Below, one piece after another: positions 1 to 7,405 of a DNA stretch of 20,117 nt. The notes beneath the pieces were generated by a model, which had not been told where the DNA came from, ran no database searches, and worked only from the letters and a program-made list of their open reading frames with translations. A program made the position numbers and the translations under genes. The stretch spans positions 1-20,117 of the forward strand of contig CALAWF010000043.1 of assembly GCA_937894665.1 (NCBI GenBank), written 5' to 3'. The DNA is from an uncultured bacterium. Its GTDB lineage: Bacteria > Cyanobacteriota > Vampirovibrionia > Gastranaerophilales > Gastranaerophilaceae. The first letter of the stretch is position 1, and each line of letters starts with the position of its first letter.

Positions 1-29
1 AAATTGATATATTGACGATTAGAGGGTAT

Positions 30-401
30 ATGAAAAAGATTTTAATTGTAGATGATGAGCAAGATATAGTTGAAAGCCTTAAATTTGTACTGGAAAATTG
101 TAATTATACTTGCTATTGTGCTTATAATGGCGAAGATGGTTTGAAGTTGGCAAGAGAAATTATTCCAGATTTAATTATTCTTGATGTCATGATGCCAAGA
201 ATAAATGGTTTTAAAATTAGCAGACTATTAAAATTTGATAATAAGTATAAAAATATTCCAATTTTAATGGTTACTGCTCGCTCACAAGAAGAAGATAAAC
301 TCATTGGGGAAGAAACAGGTGCGGATGAATATATTACTAAACCTTTCGACCTTGATGATGTTGTGAAAACAGTTCAAAAGTATTTGGATTCAGATAAGTA
401 A
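30..401 (+). CDS. Stand-alone response regulator receiver (CheY-like) protein
   Basis: A single phosphoacceptor (REC) domain of 123 residues with no output domain, so it probably acts by protein-protein contact in the cytoplasm. Visible landmarks are the acidic pair D8/D9 (LIVDDE), the predicted phosphorylation site D52 in LILDVMMP, the conserved T82 and the K104-P105 pair in YITKPF. I chose the ATG at 30 because AGAGGG sits 4-9 bases upstream. The frame stays open to the left through a TTG at 12, which lacks such a site. The stop is one base from the start of the PilB-like gene, so the two are almost certainly co-transcribed and the receiver may control that partner. No histidine kinase is visible. 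The fold is certain from the motifs; the partner is inferred. Confidence 0.93.
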   Translation: MKKILIVDDEQDIVESLKFVLENCNYTCYCAYNGEDGLKLAREIIPDLIILDVMMPRINGFKISRLLKFDNKYKNIPILMVTARSQEEDKLIGEETGADEYITKPFDLDDVVKTVQKYLDSDK

Positions 402-402
402 A

Positions 403-1785
403 ATGAATATTATTACAAACAAAACATTAGAAACGTTAAAGTATGACTTGGTAAGAGAAGGTCTTGTTCAATATGAAGTTGTTGAACAAGCGGAAGAAAT
501 TGCTAATGCTCAGAATATTAATATTGGGCAGGCACTTATCAATTCTGGTTTTTTGACTGAAGAAAAATTGATTAAGTTTTTGGAATCTAAGCTCCATACT
601 CCATATGTAAATTTAGATGATTATCAACTTGATCCAAATTGCTTAAAATACATAAATTATTCAGATGCAAGAAGATATAAAATTATTCCGCTATTTAAGA
701 TTGAAAATACTTTAACTGTTGCGATGGCTGATCCTAGAGATTTGTTTGCTATTGATAAAATTATGGAAACGGCAGAATGTGAAATTGATCCGGTTTTATC
801 TTCAGAAGAAAGTATCTTGAAAAAAATTGATGAATATTACAAAATTGATGTAACTGTTGGCAATATTTCGACAGATGAAAATTCTGGCTATGACTGGCAA
901 GATGAATTGCATAAAGAAGATTTAAGTGATAACCATATACAGAAAATTATTCGTGCAATTTTGAAACAAGCAATATTAGAGGGAATTCACGAAGTTACTT
1001 TCCAAGGTGAAGATGATGGTTTAGGTGTAAACTTTAAAAAGCATGGCGAATTTTCTAATAAAGGTTCCATTCCAACAGTTTTGGTTTCATCTTTTGTTGC
1101 AAAATTAAAATCTCTTTCAGAATTAGATCCTTCTGTTTCTGAAGTTCCTCAGCTTGGTAAGTTGTGCTTTAAAGTTGATAATATTATTGTAATTGCAAGT
1201 GTTTCAACATTTCCAACTATTATGGGAGAGAGAATTTTCTTGAAGATATACAAACCACCTAAAAAATTAGAAGAAATTATTTCTTTTAAAACCGGTTTGG
1301 CTGAAGTAAAGCAAGCATTAAATAAACCTGGTATAATTTTGGTTTGTGGCTCTGCTTTGAGTGGAAAAACTCACGTTATTTATTCTTTGTTGTTAGAGGC
1401 TGCAAAGAATAAGTCAAAAAATATTATGACCCTTGAAAGTATTTCAAAATACGAGCTTGCAGGGGTAAACCAATGTGAATTTAATGAGAATGTTGGTTTT
1501 AATATGGATAAGGCTGCAAGATTTATTGAATTTCAGGCTCCTGATATAATTTATCTTGAAGGAATAAAATCAAAAGAGTCCTTTGATTATTTTTCAAGTC
1601 TTGTTTATAATGACAAAACGATTGTTATGGAATTTTTAGCAAATAACATGGATGATTTGAGAAATAAAATGTCTTTTTCTGATTTTGATACTTTAAAGTC
1701 TATAATTTCTTGTATGATATTTATTCATTCTCAAACAAGTGTTGAAGTATTTAATAGAGAAACAATTCAAAAATATTTAGGATAA
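403..1785 (+). CDS. Divergent GspE/PilB-like secretion or pilus ATPase homologue
   Basis: 460 residues. Residues about 10-150 look like an MshEN/GspE N-terminal domain (GQALINSGFLTEEKL, then a second copy ending near DEYY). Residues about 170-460 align by eye with the hexameric type II secretion/type IV pilus ATPase core. The Walker A box GSALSGKT is intact at 316-323. Other family landmarks are eroded: the usual SDIHIEP is HEVTFQG, the Walker B/Glu region DIIMVGEIRD is D381-I-I-Y-L-E-G-I-K-S, the Asp box EDPIE is LESIS, and the His box STLHTND is replaced by VMEFLANN. The tetracysteine zinc motif of GspE/PilB is absent. It follows the receiver gene by one base. ATP binding is plausible, but normal hydrolysis is doubtful. 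It could be a regulatory paralogue of PilB or a c-di-GMP-binding MshEN protein. Confidence 0.8.
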   Translation: MNIITNKTLETLKYDLVREGLVQYEVVEQAEEIANAQNINIGQALINSGFLTEEKLIKFLESKLHTPYVNLDDYQLDPNCLKYINYSDARRYKIIPLFKIENTLTVAMADPRDLFAIDKIMETAECEIDPVLSSEESILKKIDEYYKIDVTVGNISTDENSGYDWQDELHKEDLSDNHIQKIIRAILKQAILEGIHEVTFQGEDDGLGVNFKKHGEFSNKGSIPTVLVSSFVAKLKSLSELDPSVSEVPQLGKLCFKVDNIIVIASVSTFPTIMGERIFLKIYKPPKKLEEIISFKTGLAEVKQALNKPGIILVCGSALSGKTHVIYSLLLEAAKNKSKNIMTLESISKYELAGVNQCEFNENVGFNMDKAARFIEFQAPDIIYLEGIKSKESFDYFSSLVYNDKTIVMEFLANNMDDLRNKMSFSDFDTLKSIISCMIFIHSQTSVEVFNRETIQKYLG

Positions 1786-1789
1786 AAAA

Positions 1790-1813
1790 AAGACCCGCTG
1801 AATTGGCGGGTTT
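1790..1813. terminator. Hairpin terminator after the PilB-like gene
   Basis: Stem ACCCGC (1793-1798) pairs with GCGGGT (1806-1811) around a 7-base loop, five bases after the PilB-like stop codon. On the + strand the tail is only TTTAAAATTTT. On the - strand the hairpin is followed by a run of eight T, so it may also act as a backstop for transcripts arriving from the lpx operon. Confidence 0.75.
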
Positions 1814-1982
1814 AAAATTTTCTAGGGAATTAGGAATAGGAATTAATCTTCTCTCTTGTATTTAAACGGATTTTGAAATCTCTCTTTTAATATCTCTCGT
1901 GTTTATTTAATGTTTGCATATATATAAAGTATATATAAAATACCTAATTTCACTAAAGGGTTAATTTGTTACAATTCGTAAT

Positions 1983-2017
1983 AAAAAATAGAGGTTATAA
2001 TATAACCTCTATTTTTT
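1983..2017. terminator. Perfect 16-bp bidirectional terminator
   Basis: AAAAAATAGAGGTTAT (1983-1998) is an exact inverted repeat of 2002-2017 with a 3-base loop, and a T-run follows on both strands. It lies 28 bases downstream of the fabZ stop codon and most simply ends the rfaE2-lpxD-lpxC-fabZ transcript. The 1814-1982 stretch between the two terminators has no convincing gene. Confidence 0.85.
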
Positions 2018-2045
2018 AGTTTTTAAATTTCTTCAGAGAACTATT

Positions 2046-2462
2046 TTAAGTTTTTCCGTCAACTCTTCCGATTCCGTGAGCTTTGCAGATAGGTCCTTTA
2101 ACTTTTGTTAGTTCAACTTCCATTTCGAATTTATCTCCAGGTCTTACGATATTTTTAAATCTTACACCATCAACTCCTGCATATAGAGTTAGTTTTCCTG
2201 CAAATTCAGGCATAGTCATCAAGATTGGAGCAGAACATTGAGCCATTGCTTCAAGTTGTAAAACTCCTGGCATAATTGGATTTCCAGGGAAATGACCTTG
2301 GAAAAATTGTTCATTCATAGTTAAGTTTTTGTATCCTTTAGCATATTTTCCAGGAACACATTCTGTAATTCTATCAACTAACAAGAATGGGTATCTGTGA
2401 GGAATCATATCCATAATTTGCAATGTATCGAAGCTCAAAACTCCTTTAGTTTCTTCTGACAT
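2046..2462 (-). CDS. fabZ: 3-hydroxyacyl-ACP dehydratase FabZ, short at the C terminus
   Basis: Dehydrates (3R)-hydroxyacyl-ACP in fatty-acid elongation and, next to lpxC/lpxD, helps balance 3-hydroxyacyl-ACP between phospholipid and lipid A. The hot-dog signature is clear: IPHRYPFLLVDRI near the N terminus, the catalytic His57 in GHFPG and Glu71 in LQLEAMAQ. The protein has 138 residues and stops at GRVDGKT. Family members usually continue about 10 more residues with a final strand of the type VxEAELxF, so this copy appears to lack its last strand. The extra residues at the N terminus (MSEETKGVLS) keep the total length normal. A ribosome site (AGGAGA) precedes the ATG. It is the last gene of the operon, 10 bases after lpxC, and is followed by a strong terminator. 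Confidence 0.93.
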   Translation of the reverse strand: MSEETKGVLSFDTLQIMDMIPHRYPFLLVDRITECVPGKYAKGYKNLTMNEQFFQGHFPGNPIMPGVLQLEAMAQCSAPILMTMPEFAGKLTLYAGVDGVRFKNIVRPGDKFEMEVELTKVKGPICKAHGIGRVDGKT

Positions 2463-2472
2463 TTTTCTCTCC

Positions 2473-3291
2473 TTATATTTCTACTAATTTATCTTTTAAC
2501 ATTTTTGCAACTTTGACATGAACGGCATGTCCAGCTTCTTTTGCGAGTATTTGGCATCTCATATTTAGAGGGTTTACACCAGTCAAATACAAATCCCCAA
2601 CTAAATCTAGCATTTTGTGCTTAATTGGTTCATTTTCAGAACGTAATTCTGTTGTGTATCCGCCGACATCAGTAAATCCGACAGTATTATCTTGAGTTAC
2701 ACCTTGGGCAAATCCGAGCATTTGATATTTTTTTAAATCATGATAAAAACCAAATGTTCTTGCTTCAATGATTTCATATTTATTTTTAGGGTTATAGTTA
2801 ATAAACTTTCTTGTTAAATCAGGATGAGCATAATTTACTGCATAGGACATAAATAAGCTATCTGATGGTAAAATAACAAGACTTGTTTTTCCATTTAAGT
2901 AATAAACCGGTTCAGAAACAGTGTAATATTTTTCTTTTGCAAAAAATGGCTTGTCTGTTCCAGCTTCTTTTATTGCTTTAACCCATTCCAAAGAGCTTCC
3001 GTCAAGGGCTGGTACTTCTTCTTCTGTCATACAAATATCAACAGAATCGATGTGGCAGAATGCTAATGCTGCGGATAAGTGTTCTGTAAGCATTGCACGT
3101 GCTTTTTTCGTTCCCATAACAACACAATGATCTGTTGCAATTACGTTATCAACACTTGCAGTAAAAGAGTCTTTATCCTTTACAAAATATCTTATCTGCC
3201 CAGAGTTTGACGGGAATAGTGTAACTTCGCAAGGTTTATTCTTCATCAAACCGTTTCCAACTAACTTAACTTCTTTCTTTAGAGTTACCAT
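2473..3291 (-). CDS. lpxC: UDP-3-O-acyl-GlcNAc deacetylase LpxC
   Basis: Zinc-dependent deacetylase that performs the committed step of lipid A synthesis in the cytoplasm. The 272-residue protein shows the whole active site: E70-H71 (TEHLSA), T179 in ARTFGF, H225-K226 and D229 (IKHKMLD), D233 and H255 (GHAVH). By comparison with E. coli, H71, H225 and D229 are the zinc ligands. The usual GLHTG near the N terminus reads GLMKN. It is shorter than the about 305-residue E. coli enzyme, mainly at the C terminus. The start lies 3 bases after the lpxD stop with no strong ribosome site of its own, suggesting translational coupling. It makes the substrate for the neighbouring lpxD product. Confidence 0.97.
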   Translation of the reverse strand: MVTLKKEVKLVGNGLMKNKPCEVTLFPSNSGQIRYFVKDKDSFTASVDNVIATDHCVVMGTKKARAMLTEHLSAALAFCHIDSVDICMTEEEVPALDGSSLEWVKAIKEAGTDKPFFAKEKYYTVSEPVYYLNGKTSLVILPSDSLFMSYAVNYAHPDLTRKFINYNPKNKYEIIEARTFGFYHDLKKYQMLGFAQGVTQDNTVGFTDVGGYTTELRSENEPIKHKMLDLVGDLYLTGVNPLNMRCQILAKEAGHAVHVKVAKMLKDKLVEI

Positions 3292-3294
3292 TTT

Positions 3295-4404
3295 TTATTT
3301 GTTTACCTCAATTTCTTCTTGGTGTGCATCTTCAAAAGATTTCAAGATAGGTTCAAATTTTCTGAATTTTGCAAATATATCTTGAGCATCTTTCATTGTT
3401 TTTAGTTGTTTAATAAAGTCTTTTCTTGGAACAGCTGGAATACCAACAATAATTGATTTTGCAGGGAATGATTTAGTAACACCAGCTTTAGCCGTGATAA
3501 TCGTATCAGAACCAATTTCGATATGATCAGCTAAACCAGCTTGACCTGCGATAACAACTCTATCACCAATTACGCAGCTTCCTGCAATACCTACTTGAGA
3601 AACGATTAAGCAACCTTTACCAATGCGGCAGTTGTGTCCAATCATAACTAAATCGTCAATTTTTGTATTATCTCCAATTACGGTATTTTCAATAGTTCCA
3701 CGGTCGATAGCTGTATTTGCACCGATTTCAACATTGTTTCCAATTACAACAGAACCGATTGAAGGGATTTTGAAGATAACTTGCTCAACATCACCTTCTT
3801 TAATTTCACCTTCTTTTCTTGCGTTTTCAATGTTGTTAGGATTTTCAGTTACAAAACTAAATCCGTCAGCACCTAGAGAAACACCGTGATTTAAGATTAC
3901 ATCGTTTCCAATTTGAACTCTATCACCAATGTTTACTCCCGGATGGAAGAAACAGTTGTTTCCTATTTTAACATTACTTCCAATGTATGAGTTAGCTAAA
4001 ATCTTTGTATTATCCCCAATTACAGCATTTGGTGAAATAACAACATTAGGTCCGATGCAAACATTTTGACCTAATTTAGCTGTTGGGTCAACCACAGCTG
4101 ATGGGTGAATATCTTTGTTTACAACAGGTGGTACGTAGAATAAGTTCAACAATTTCATCATTGCAAGTCTAGGTCTTTCAACTTCAATTGTTGTAAATCC
4201 ATCTATTTGAACACCTAGTGGAACTAATGCTGCTTTTGCTTTAGAGTTTGCCAAGTTCGCAATTTCTTCTTCTCCTAAAGCTAAAGCCAAAGTATTTTCA
4301 TCACTTAACAATGGTGGTGCAATATGAGTAATTTCAGGACTTGCAACCTTTGTTAACATACCCCCTACAATTTGTGTAATTTCATCAACTGTAAATGATC
4401 TCAT
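3295..4404 (-). CDS. lpxD: UDP-3-O-acylglucosamine N-acyltransferase LpxD
   Basis: Transfers a 3-hydroxyacyl chain from ACP to the 2-amino group exposed by LpxC, the third step of lipid A synthesis. Residues 1-100 form the N-terminal uridine-binding type domain. From about 100 to 325 there is a left-handed beta helix of isoleucine-rich hexapeptide repeats (IGxNVxI). The two functional histidines of the family are present: H257 in MIGHNCRIG and H294 in LADHIEIG. A loop at about 185-215 is roughly 20 residues longer than in the E. coli protein. The C-terminal 40 residues are helical, as expected for the trimer and ACP contact. 369 residues is slightly above the usual about 340. A clear AAGGAG ribosome site precedes the ATG, and the gene lies 35 bases after the rfaE2-like gene. 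Confidence 0.97.
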   Translation of the reverse strand: MRSFTVDEITQIVGGMLTKVASPEITHIAPPLLSDENTLALALGEEEIANLANSKAKAALVPLGVQIDGFTTIEVERPRLAMMKLLNLFYVPPVVNKDIHPSAVVDPTAKLGQNVCIGPNVVISPNAVIGDNTKILANSYIGSNVKIGNNCFFHPGVNIGDRVQIGNDVILNHGVSLGADGFSFVTENPNNIENARKEGEIKEGDVEQVIFKIPSIGSVVIGNNVEIGANTAIDRGTIENTVIGDNTKIDDLVMIGHNCRIGKGCLIVSQVGIAGSCVIGDRVVIAGQAGLADHIEIGSDTIITAKAGVTKSFPAKSIIVGIPAVPRKDFIKQLKTMKDAQDIFAKFRKFEPILKSFEDAHQEEIEVNK

Positions 4405-4439
4405 CTTTTTCTCCTTATATAATATATATTTATTTTTAT

Positions 4440-4910
4440 TTATGATTCTTTCATTTTATTTATTGTGTTAGTCGTTGATTTCCCTGCAACGAAATCAATA
4501 AACTCAACACGGATATTATTCTTTTTCATAACATCTGCTTCTGGAAGTGTTTCCATCGTGTAATCCGCTCCTTTTGTATAAACATCAGGTTTAATTTCAT
4601 CTAATAGATTTCTTGGACTATCTTCATCAAATAACACAATATAATCTACACAAGACAAAGCACATAAAACTTCTGCCCTATCAAGTTCGTTGTTAATTGG
4701 TCTTGTTGGTCCTTTGATACTTCTGACAGATTTATCTGAATTTAAAAGAACTATAGAATAATCTGCAAAAGTTTTTGTTTTTTGCAAATATCTAACATGC
4801 CCAACATGTAAGATGTCAAAACATCCATTTGTTACTACTACTGTTTTCCCACTTTGATGCAATTTTTTTACGAAGTCCGCTACGTTTTCTCTTTGTAAGA
4901 GTTGTCCCAT
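4440..4910 (-). CDS. rfaE2: Heptose 1-phosphate adenylyltransferase (RfaE2/HldE C-domain type)
   Basis: A 156-residue single-domain nucleotidyltransferase that is expected to load AMP onto D-glycero-beta-D-manno-heptose 1-phosphate for the inner core of LPS. The cytidylyltransferase signature TNGCFDILHVGHVRYL contains the H35-V-G-H38 box that binds ATP. The family's later motifs are recognisable as YTKGADY and GKSTTNTI, equivalent to the ISSTxxI type motif. The kinase half (RfaE1) found in fused HldE proteins is absent, so a separate kinase should exist elsewhere. It is the first gene of the operon leading into lpxD-lpxC-fabZ. Other small cytidylyltransferase-like enzymes use the same fold, but the context and the DxxKSVRxIKGPxRPIN stretch favour RfaE2. 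Confidence 0.9.
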   Translation of the reverse strand: MGQLLQRENVADFVKKLHQSGKTVVVTNGCFDILHVGHVRYLQKTKTFADYSIVLLNSDKSVRSIKGPTRPINNELDRAEVLCALSCVDYIVLFDEDSPRNLLDEIKPDVYTKGADYTMETLPEADVMKKNNIRVEFIDFVAGKSTTNTINKMKES

Positions 4911-4935
4911 AAGATATATCCTCTAATACCCCTAA

Positions 4936-4964
4936 ATTATACCCTAAACTAGCTAAAAAGTCCT
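4936..4964 (-). promoter_or_regulatory. Promoter of the rfaE2-lpxD-lpxC-fabZ operon
   Basis: A perfect TATAAT (4936-4941, read on -) lies about 25 bases upstream of the rfaE2 start. The -35 region (about 4959-4964) is weak (AGGACT at 17-base spacing) and falls inside the terminator stem of the gene upstream. Confidence 0.6.
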
Positions 4965-5002
4965 ATTATATTAACAAAAAGTAATAATTAATAGGGCTTT
5001 TT
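4955..5002 (-). terminator. Terminator of the asd/small-protein unit
   Basis: A 14-bp stem (4955-4968 with 4989-5002, one G-T pair) around a 20-base loop. Read on the - strand it ends in TTTTT and starts about 10 bases after the stop of the 78-residue protein gene. It overlaps the -35 region of the next operon. Confidence 0.7.
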
Positions 5003-5012
5003 ATTTTGTATA

Positions 5013-5249
5013 TTATCCAATAAAAGTTTTTGTTGAACCTTGTGCTTTTGTTTCAGTTTTATCGATAAACATTTTTGGCAATCTGTTTTTCAATCGACGA
5101 GGAATATCATTCCCGACAAGATAACCATCTCTTGTATTTAGTCTATCTTTAATTAATCCGATAGCTCTTTCTTCTTTAGGGTTGACTACTTGTAATAACA
5201 TTTTGTTCTTTTCAAAAATTGAGGTAATTGTTAATTTGTTAATGTGCAT
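5013..5249 (-). CDS. Small basic protein of unknown function downstream of asd
   Basis: I do not recognise this 78-residue protein. It has no signal peptide, membrane segment or cysteine, is rich in Lys/Arg, and contains the stretches NPKEERAIGLIKDRL and DIPRRLKNRLPKMF. A good ribosome site (GAAGGA, 5 bases before the ATG) and a 25-base gap to asd indicate that it is the second gene of the asd transcript. A terminator follows directly. The basic surface would suit nucleic-acid or ribosome binding, but this is only a guess from composition. Confidence 0.7.
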   Translation of the reverse strand: MHINKLTITSIFEKNKMLLQVVNPKEERAIGLIKDRLNTRDGYLVGNDIPRRLKNRLPKMFIDKTETKAQGSTKTFIG

Positions 5250-5274
5250 TTATATCCTTCTTTCAAGGGTCTGT

Positions 5275-6297
5275 TTAGTACAGACCCATTTCTATAACTT
5301 TTTTACATATTCTGACTGTATTTAGTGCTGCTCCAATTCTAAGATTATCCGCAACGCACCATAAAGATATTCCATTTTCAAACGCAAGATTTTTTCTAAT
5401 TCTTCCGACAAATACAGGGTCAACACCTGAAGCATCACGAGTTGTTGGATATTCAAAATTAGCTGGATTATCAATAACTTTTAAGCCAAAAGAGTTTGAT
5501 AAAATTTCACGAACTTCCTCCGGAGTTACATGTTCTTCAAATTCAATATCAACTGCTTCAGAGTGTCCGTTGTAAACAGGAACTCTTGCGGCTGTACAAG
5601 AAATAGGTAAATCTTGTGGAAGGTGAAGAATTTTTTTAGTTTCATTTACAACTTTCATTTCTTCTTTTGTATAAGCATTTTCACAAAATACATCGATTTG
5701 TGGAATTACGTTAAATGAAATTGGTTTTTTGAACGCTTCGTTTTCAAAATCTTTTCCTTCTAAAGTTGCTTTTGTGTTTTCTGTTAATTCGTTAATTGCT
5801 TTAAGTCCTGCACCGGAAACGGCTTGATATGTAGAAACAAGCAATCTTTTGATTTTGAACTTGTCGTTAAGTGGTTTTAGTACAAGCATCAATTGAGATG
5901 TTGAGCAATTGGGGTTTGCAATAATACCCTTGTGTTTTCTCAAATCTTCATCATTCACGTATGCTATAACTAACGGAACATCTTTTTCCATTCTAAAAGC
6001 AGAAGAGTTATCAATCAAAACTCCGCCACGTTTTACAATTTCTGGTGCAAATTTTTGAGATGTAGAACCGCCAGCAGATGCTAACACGATATTTACACCG
6101 TCAAAACTTTCAGGTTTTGCTTCTTCTACGGTATAGGTTTTACCTTGAAATTCAATTTTTGTACCTGCACTTTTAGCACTGGATAAAAATTTTATTGATT
6201 TAAAATCAATTTTTAATTCGTCAACAATCTTTGTAATTTCTCTTCCTACAACACCTGTAGCGCCTAAAATTGCAATGTTTGCTTTTTGTTTTGACAT
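5275..6297 (-). CDS. asd: Aspartate-semialdehyde dehydrogenase
   Basis: NADPH-dependent reduction of aspartyl phosphate to aspartate semialdehyde, the branch-point step to diaminopimelate/lysine, threonine and methionine. The 340-residue protein opens with the dinucleotide-binding loop GATGVVG (12-18). It has the catalytic cysteine C131 in NPNCSTSQ, the GAGLKAINEL substrate loop and the GHSEAVDIEF segment that carries the active-site histidine. Length and motifs are those of the bacterial Asd family. The ATG follows GAGGGG with about 8 bases spacing. It is probably first in a two-gene unit with the small gene downstream. Together with dapB at 7465-8214 it supplies the peptidoglycan precursor meso-diaminopimelate. 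Confidence 0.97.
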   Translation of the reverse strand: MSKQKANIAILGATGVVGREITKIVDELKIDFKSIKFLSSAKSAGTKIEFQGKTYTVEEAKPESFDGVNIVLASAGGSTSQKFAPEIVKRGGVLIDNSSAFRMEKDVPLVIAYVNDEDLRKHKGIIANPNCSTSQLMLVLKPLNDKFKIKRLLVSTYQAVSGAGLKAINELTENTKATLEGKDFENEAFKKPISFNVIPQIDVFCENAYTKEEMKVVNETKKILHLPQDLPISCTAARVPVYNGHSEAVDIEFEEHVTPEEVREILSNSFGLKVIDNPANFEYPTTRDASGVDPVFVGRIRKNLAFENGISLWCVADNLRIGAALNTVRICKKVIEMGLY

Positions 6298-6401
6298 ATA
6301 TAATCCCCTCTTTATTGTATGCTATTAATCTTACTACAAGAATAATTGTTGAGCTTACAATTAAAATATAAATTTACAATAGGCAATATAATAAATTCAA
6401 T

Positions 6402-7130
6402 TTATTTCCAGCTAGAGTTATCCCCATCTAAATCAGTTTTTACGGAATTAAAATGTCCTGCTCCTTCAAATAATCTACTGGTGTTTGGACAATCACCAGA
6501 TGGACACCAGCGTTGTTTGCTAATAATATCTTTGTAAGGAATAATGGAATCAACTTCTGCAGGGTATATGGAATCTTTATTCTTACTATTTGCAAAACGT
6601 ACTACATATCTATCTTTCCCTAGTTCATTTGGTTTTGAAAATCCGTTAACATCAATGATAATAGGCCATTCTGATGCTGCATATAAGTAGTATTGCATTC
6701 CTGAAGCATCCATAAATGCAGGCATTTCTATCCTACAACCTCTTCCTCCAGATGAAATATTCCCTTGCCCAGATTGTCCTTTAGAGCATTCCCAACATTT
6801 ATTTGCATTATGTTCAAAACAAGTTGTTGCACCGGTAAAATAAGTAGAAAGGATTTTAAAGTTATCCCCAATAGGTCCTTCCGGTCGAAATACGGCTCCG
6901 TGGTCGCTTAAATCAATATCATATCCATCATTTTGCATTAAACGAATGGCTTGGTTTAATGAGCTAAATGCTTTTCTATAAGCTGTTGCATATTGCAGAT
7001 TTTGAATTTTAGAAATTAAAGTTGGAATTGTCATTGCTGCAACAACGCCAATAATTCCCAATGTGATTAAGGCTTCCGCAAGAGTATAACCCGTGCGGTT
7101 TATTTTGCACTTGTTTAATATATTTATCAT
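6402..7130 (-). CDS. Type IV pilin-like / pseudopilin protein (copy 1)
   Basis: A 242-residue prepilin. A short basic leader ends at G14, and the expected prepilin peptidase cut lies before Y15 (G|YTLAEAL), with the conserved Glu at +5 (E19). This is followed by one hydrophobic helix with LITLGIIGVVAAMTIPTLI. The exported C-terminal part (about 45-242) is cysteine-rich, with pairs near CFEHNANKCWEC, GRGCRIE and WCPSGDC, so disulfides are likely. Minor pilins and pseudopilins share this layout, and the exact machine cannot be told. The gene is divergent from a small XRE regulator 52 bases away, an arrangement repeated at 13561-14811. No ribosome site precedes the ATG, and the promoter position suggests a nearly leaderless transcript. 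Confidence 0.9.
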   Translation of the reverse strand: MINILNKCKINRTGYTLAEALITLGIIGVVAAMTIPTLISKIQNLQYATAYRKAFSSLNQAIRLMQNDGYDIDLSDHGAVFRPEGPIGDNFKILSTYFTGATTCFEHNANKCWECSKGQSGQGNISSGGRGCRIEMPAFMDASGMQYYLYAASEWPIIIDVNGFSKPNELGKDRYVVRFANSKNKDSIYPAEVDSIIPYKDIISKQRWCPSGDCPNTSRLFEGAGHFNSVKTDLDGDNSSWK

Positions 7131-7136
7131 AAGTTT

Positions 7137-7165
7137 AGTTTATTTTATAGTCTAATGATTGTCAA
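7137..7165 (-). promoter_or_regulatory. Promoter of pilin-like gene 1
   Basis: TTGACA (7160-7165) is separated by exactly 17 bases from TAAACT (7137-7142), both read on the - strand. The expected start of transcription falls at or next to the ATG (7130), which would give a leaderless mRNA, in keeping with the missing ribosome site. The -10 sits in ATAAACT, a heptamer that also forms both arms of the inverted repeat at 14366-14382. Confidence 0.5.
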
Positions 7166-7182
7166 GCCTATAGAATAAAATT

Positions 7183-7395
7183 ATGGATGAAAGATTAAAA
7201 ACGTTAGGTTTGAATATAAAATTTGCAAGGATGAAAAAGGGGATTTCTCAAGAACAACTTGCGGAGTTGGTTGATTTGTCAAGGACGGCAATAAGTTTCA
7301 TTGAAACTGCTCGTCAAAATCCAACGATTTTAAAAGTTATAGATATTGCCAAAGTTTTAGGTGTTGATATAAATGACCTTATAAAAGATGTATAA
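7183..7395 (+). CDS. Small XRE/Cro-type HTH regulator (copy 1)
   Basis: A 70-residue protein that is a single Cro/C1-type helix-turn-helix domain: NIKFARMKKGISQEQLAELVDLSRTAI carries helices 1-3, followed by SFIETARQNPTILKVIDIAKVLGV. It probably binds DNA as a dimer. It is transcribed away from pilin-like gene 1 across 52 bases, so it is the obvious candidate regulator of that gene and of itself. There is no clear ribosome site before the ATG. A strong terminator follows 10 bases after the stop. A second, longer XRE protein occupies the same position next to pilin-like gene 2. The domain call is safe; the target is inferred from position. Confidence 0.92.
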   Translation: MDERLKTLGLNIKFARMKKGISQEQLAELVDLSRTAISFIETARQNPTILKVIDIAKVLGVDINDLIKDV

Positions 7396-7405
7396 TTTCA
7401 AGCAT

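Noticed and set aside
12..29. TTG start giving the first receiver protein six extra residues
   Set aside because: AGAGGG is placed correctly for the ATG at 30, and the receiver fold begins directly after that Met.
1918..1940. TATATATAAAGTATATATA near-palindrome
   Set aside because: Simple AT-rich repeat with no gene-linked position that would make it an operator.
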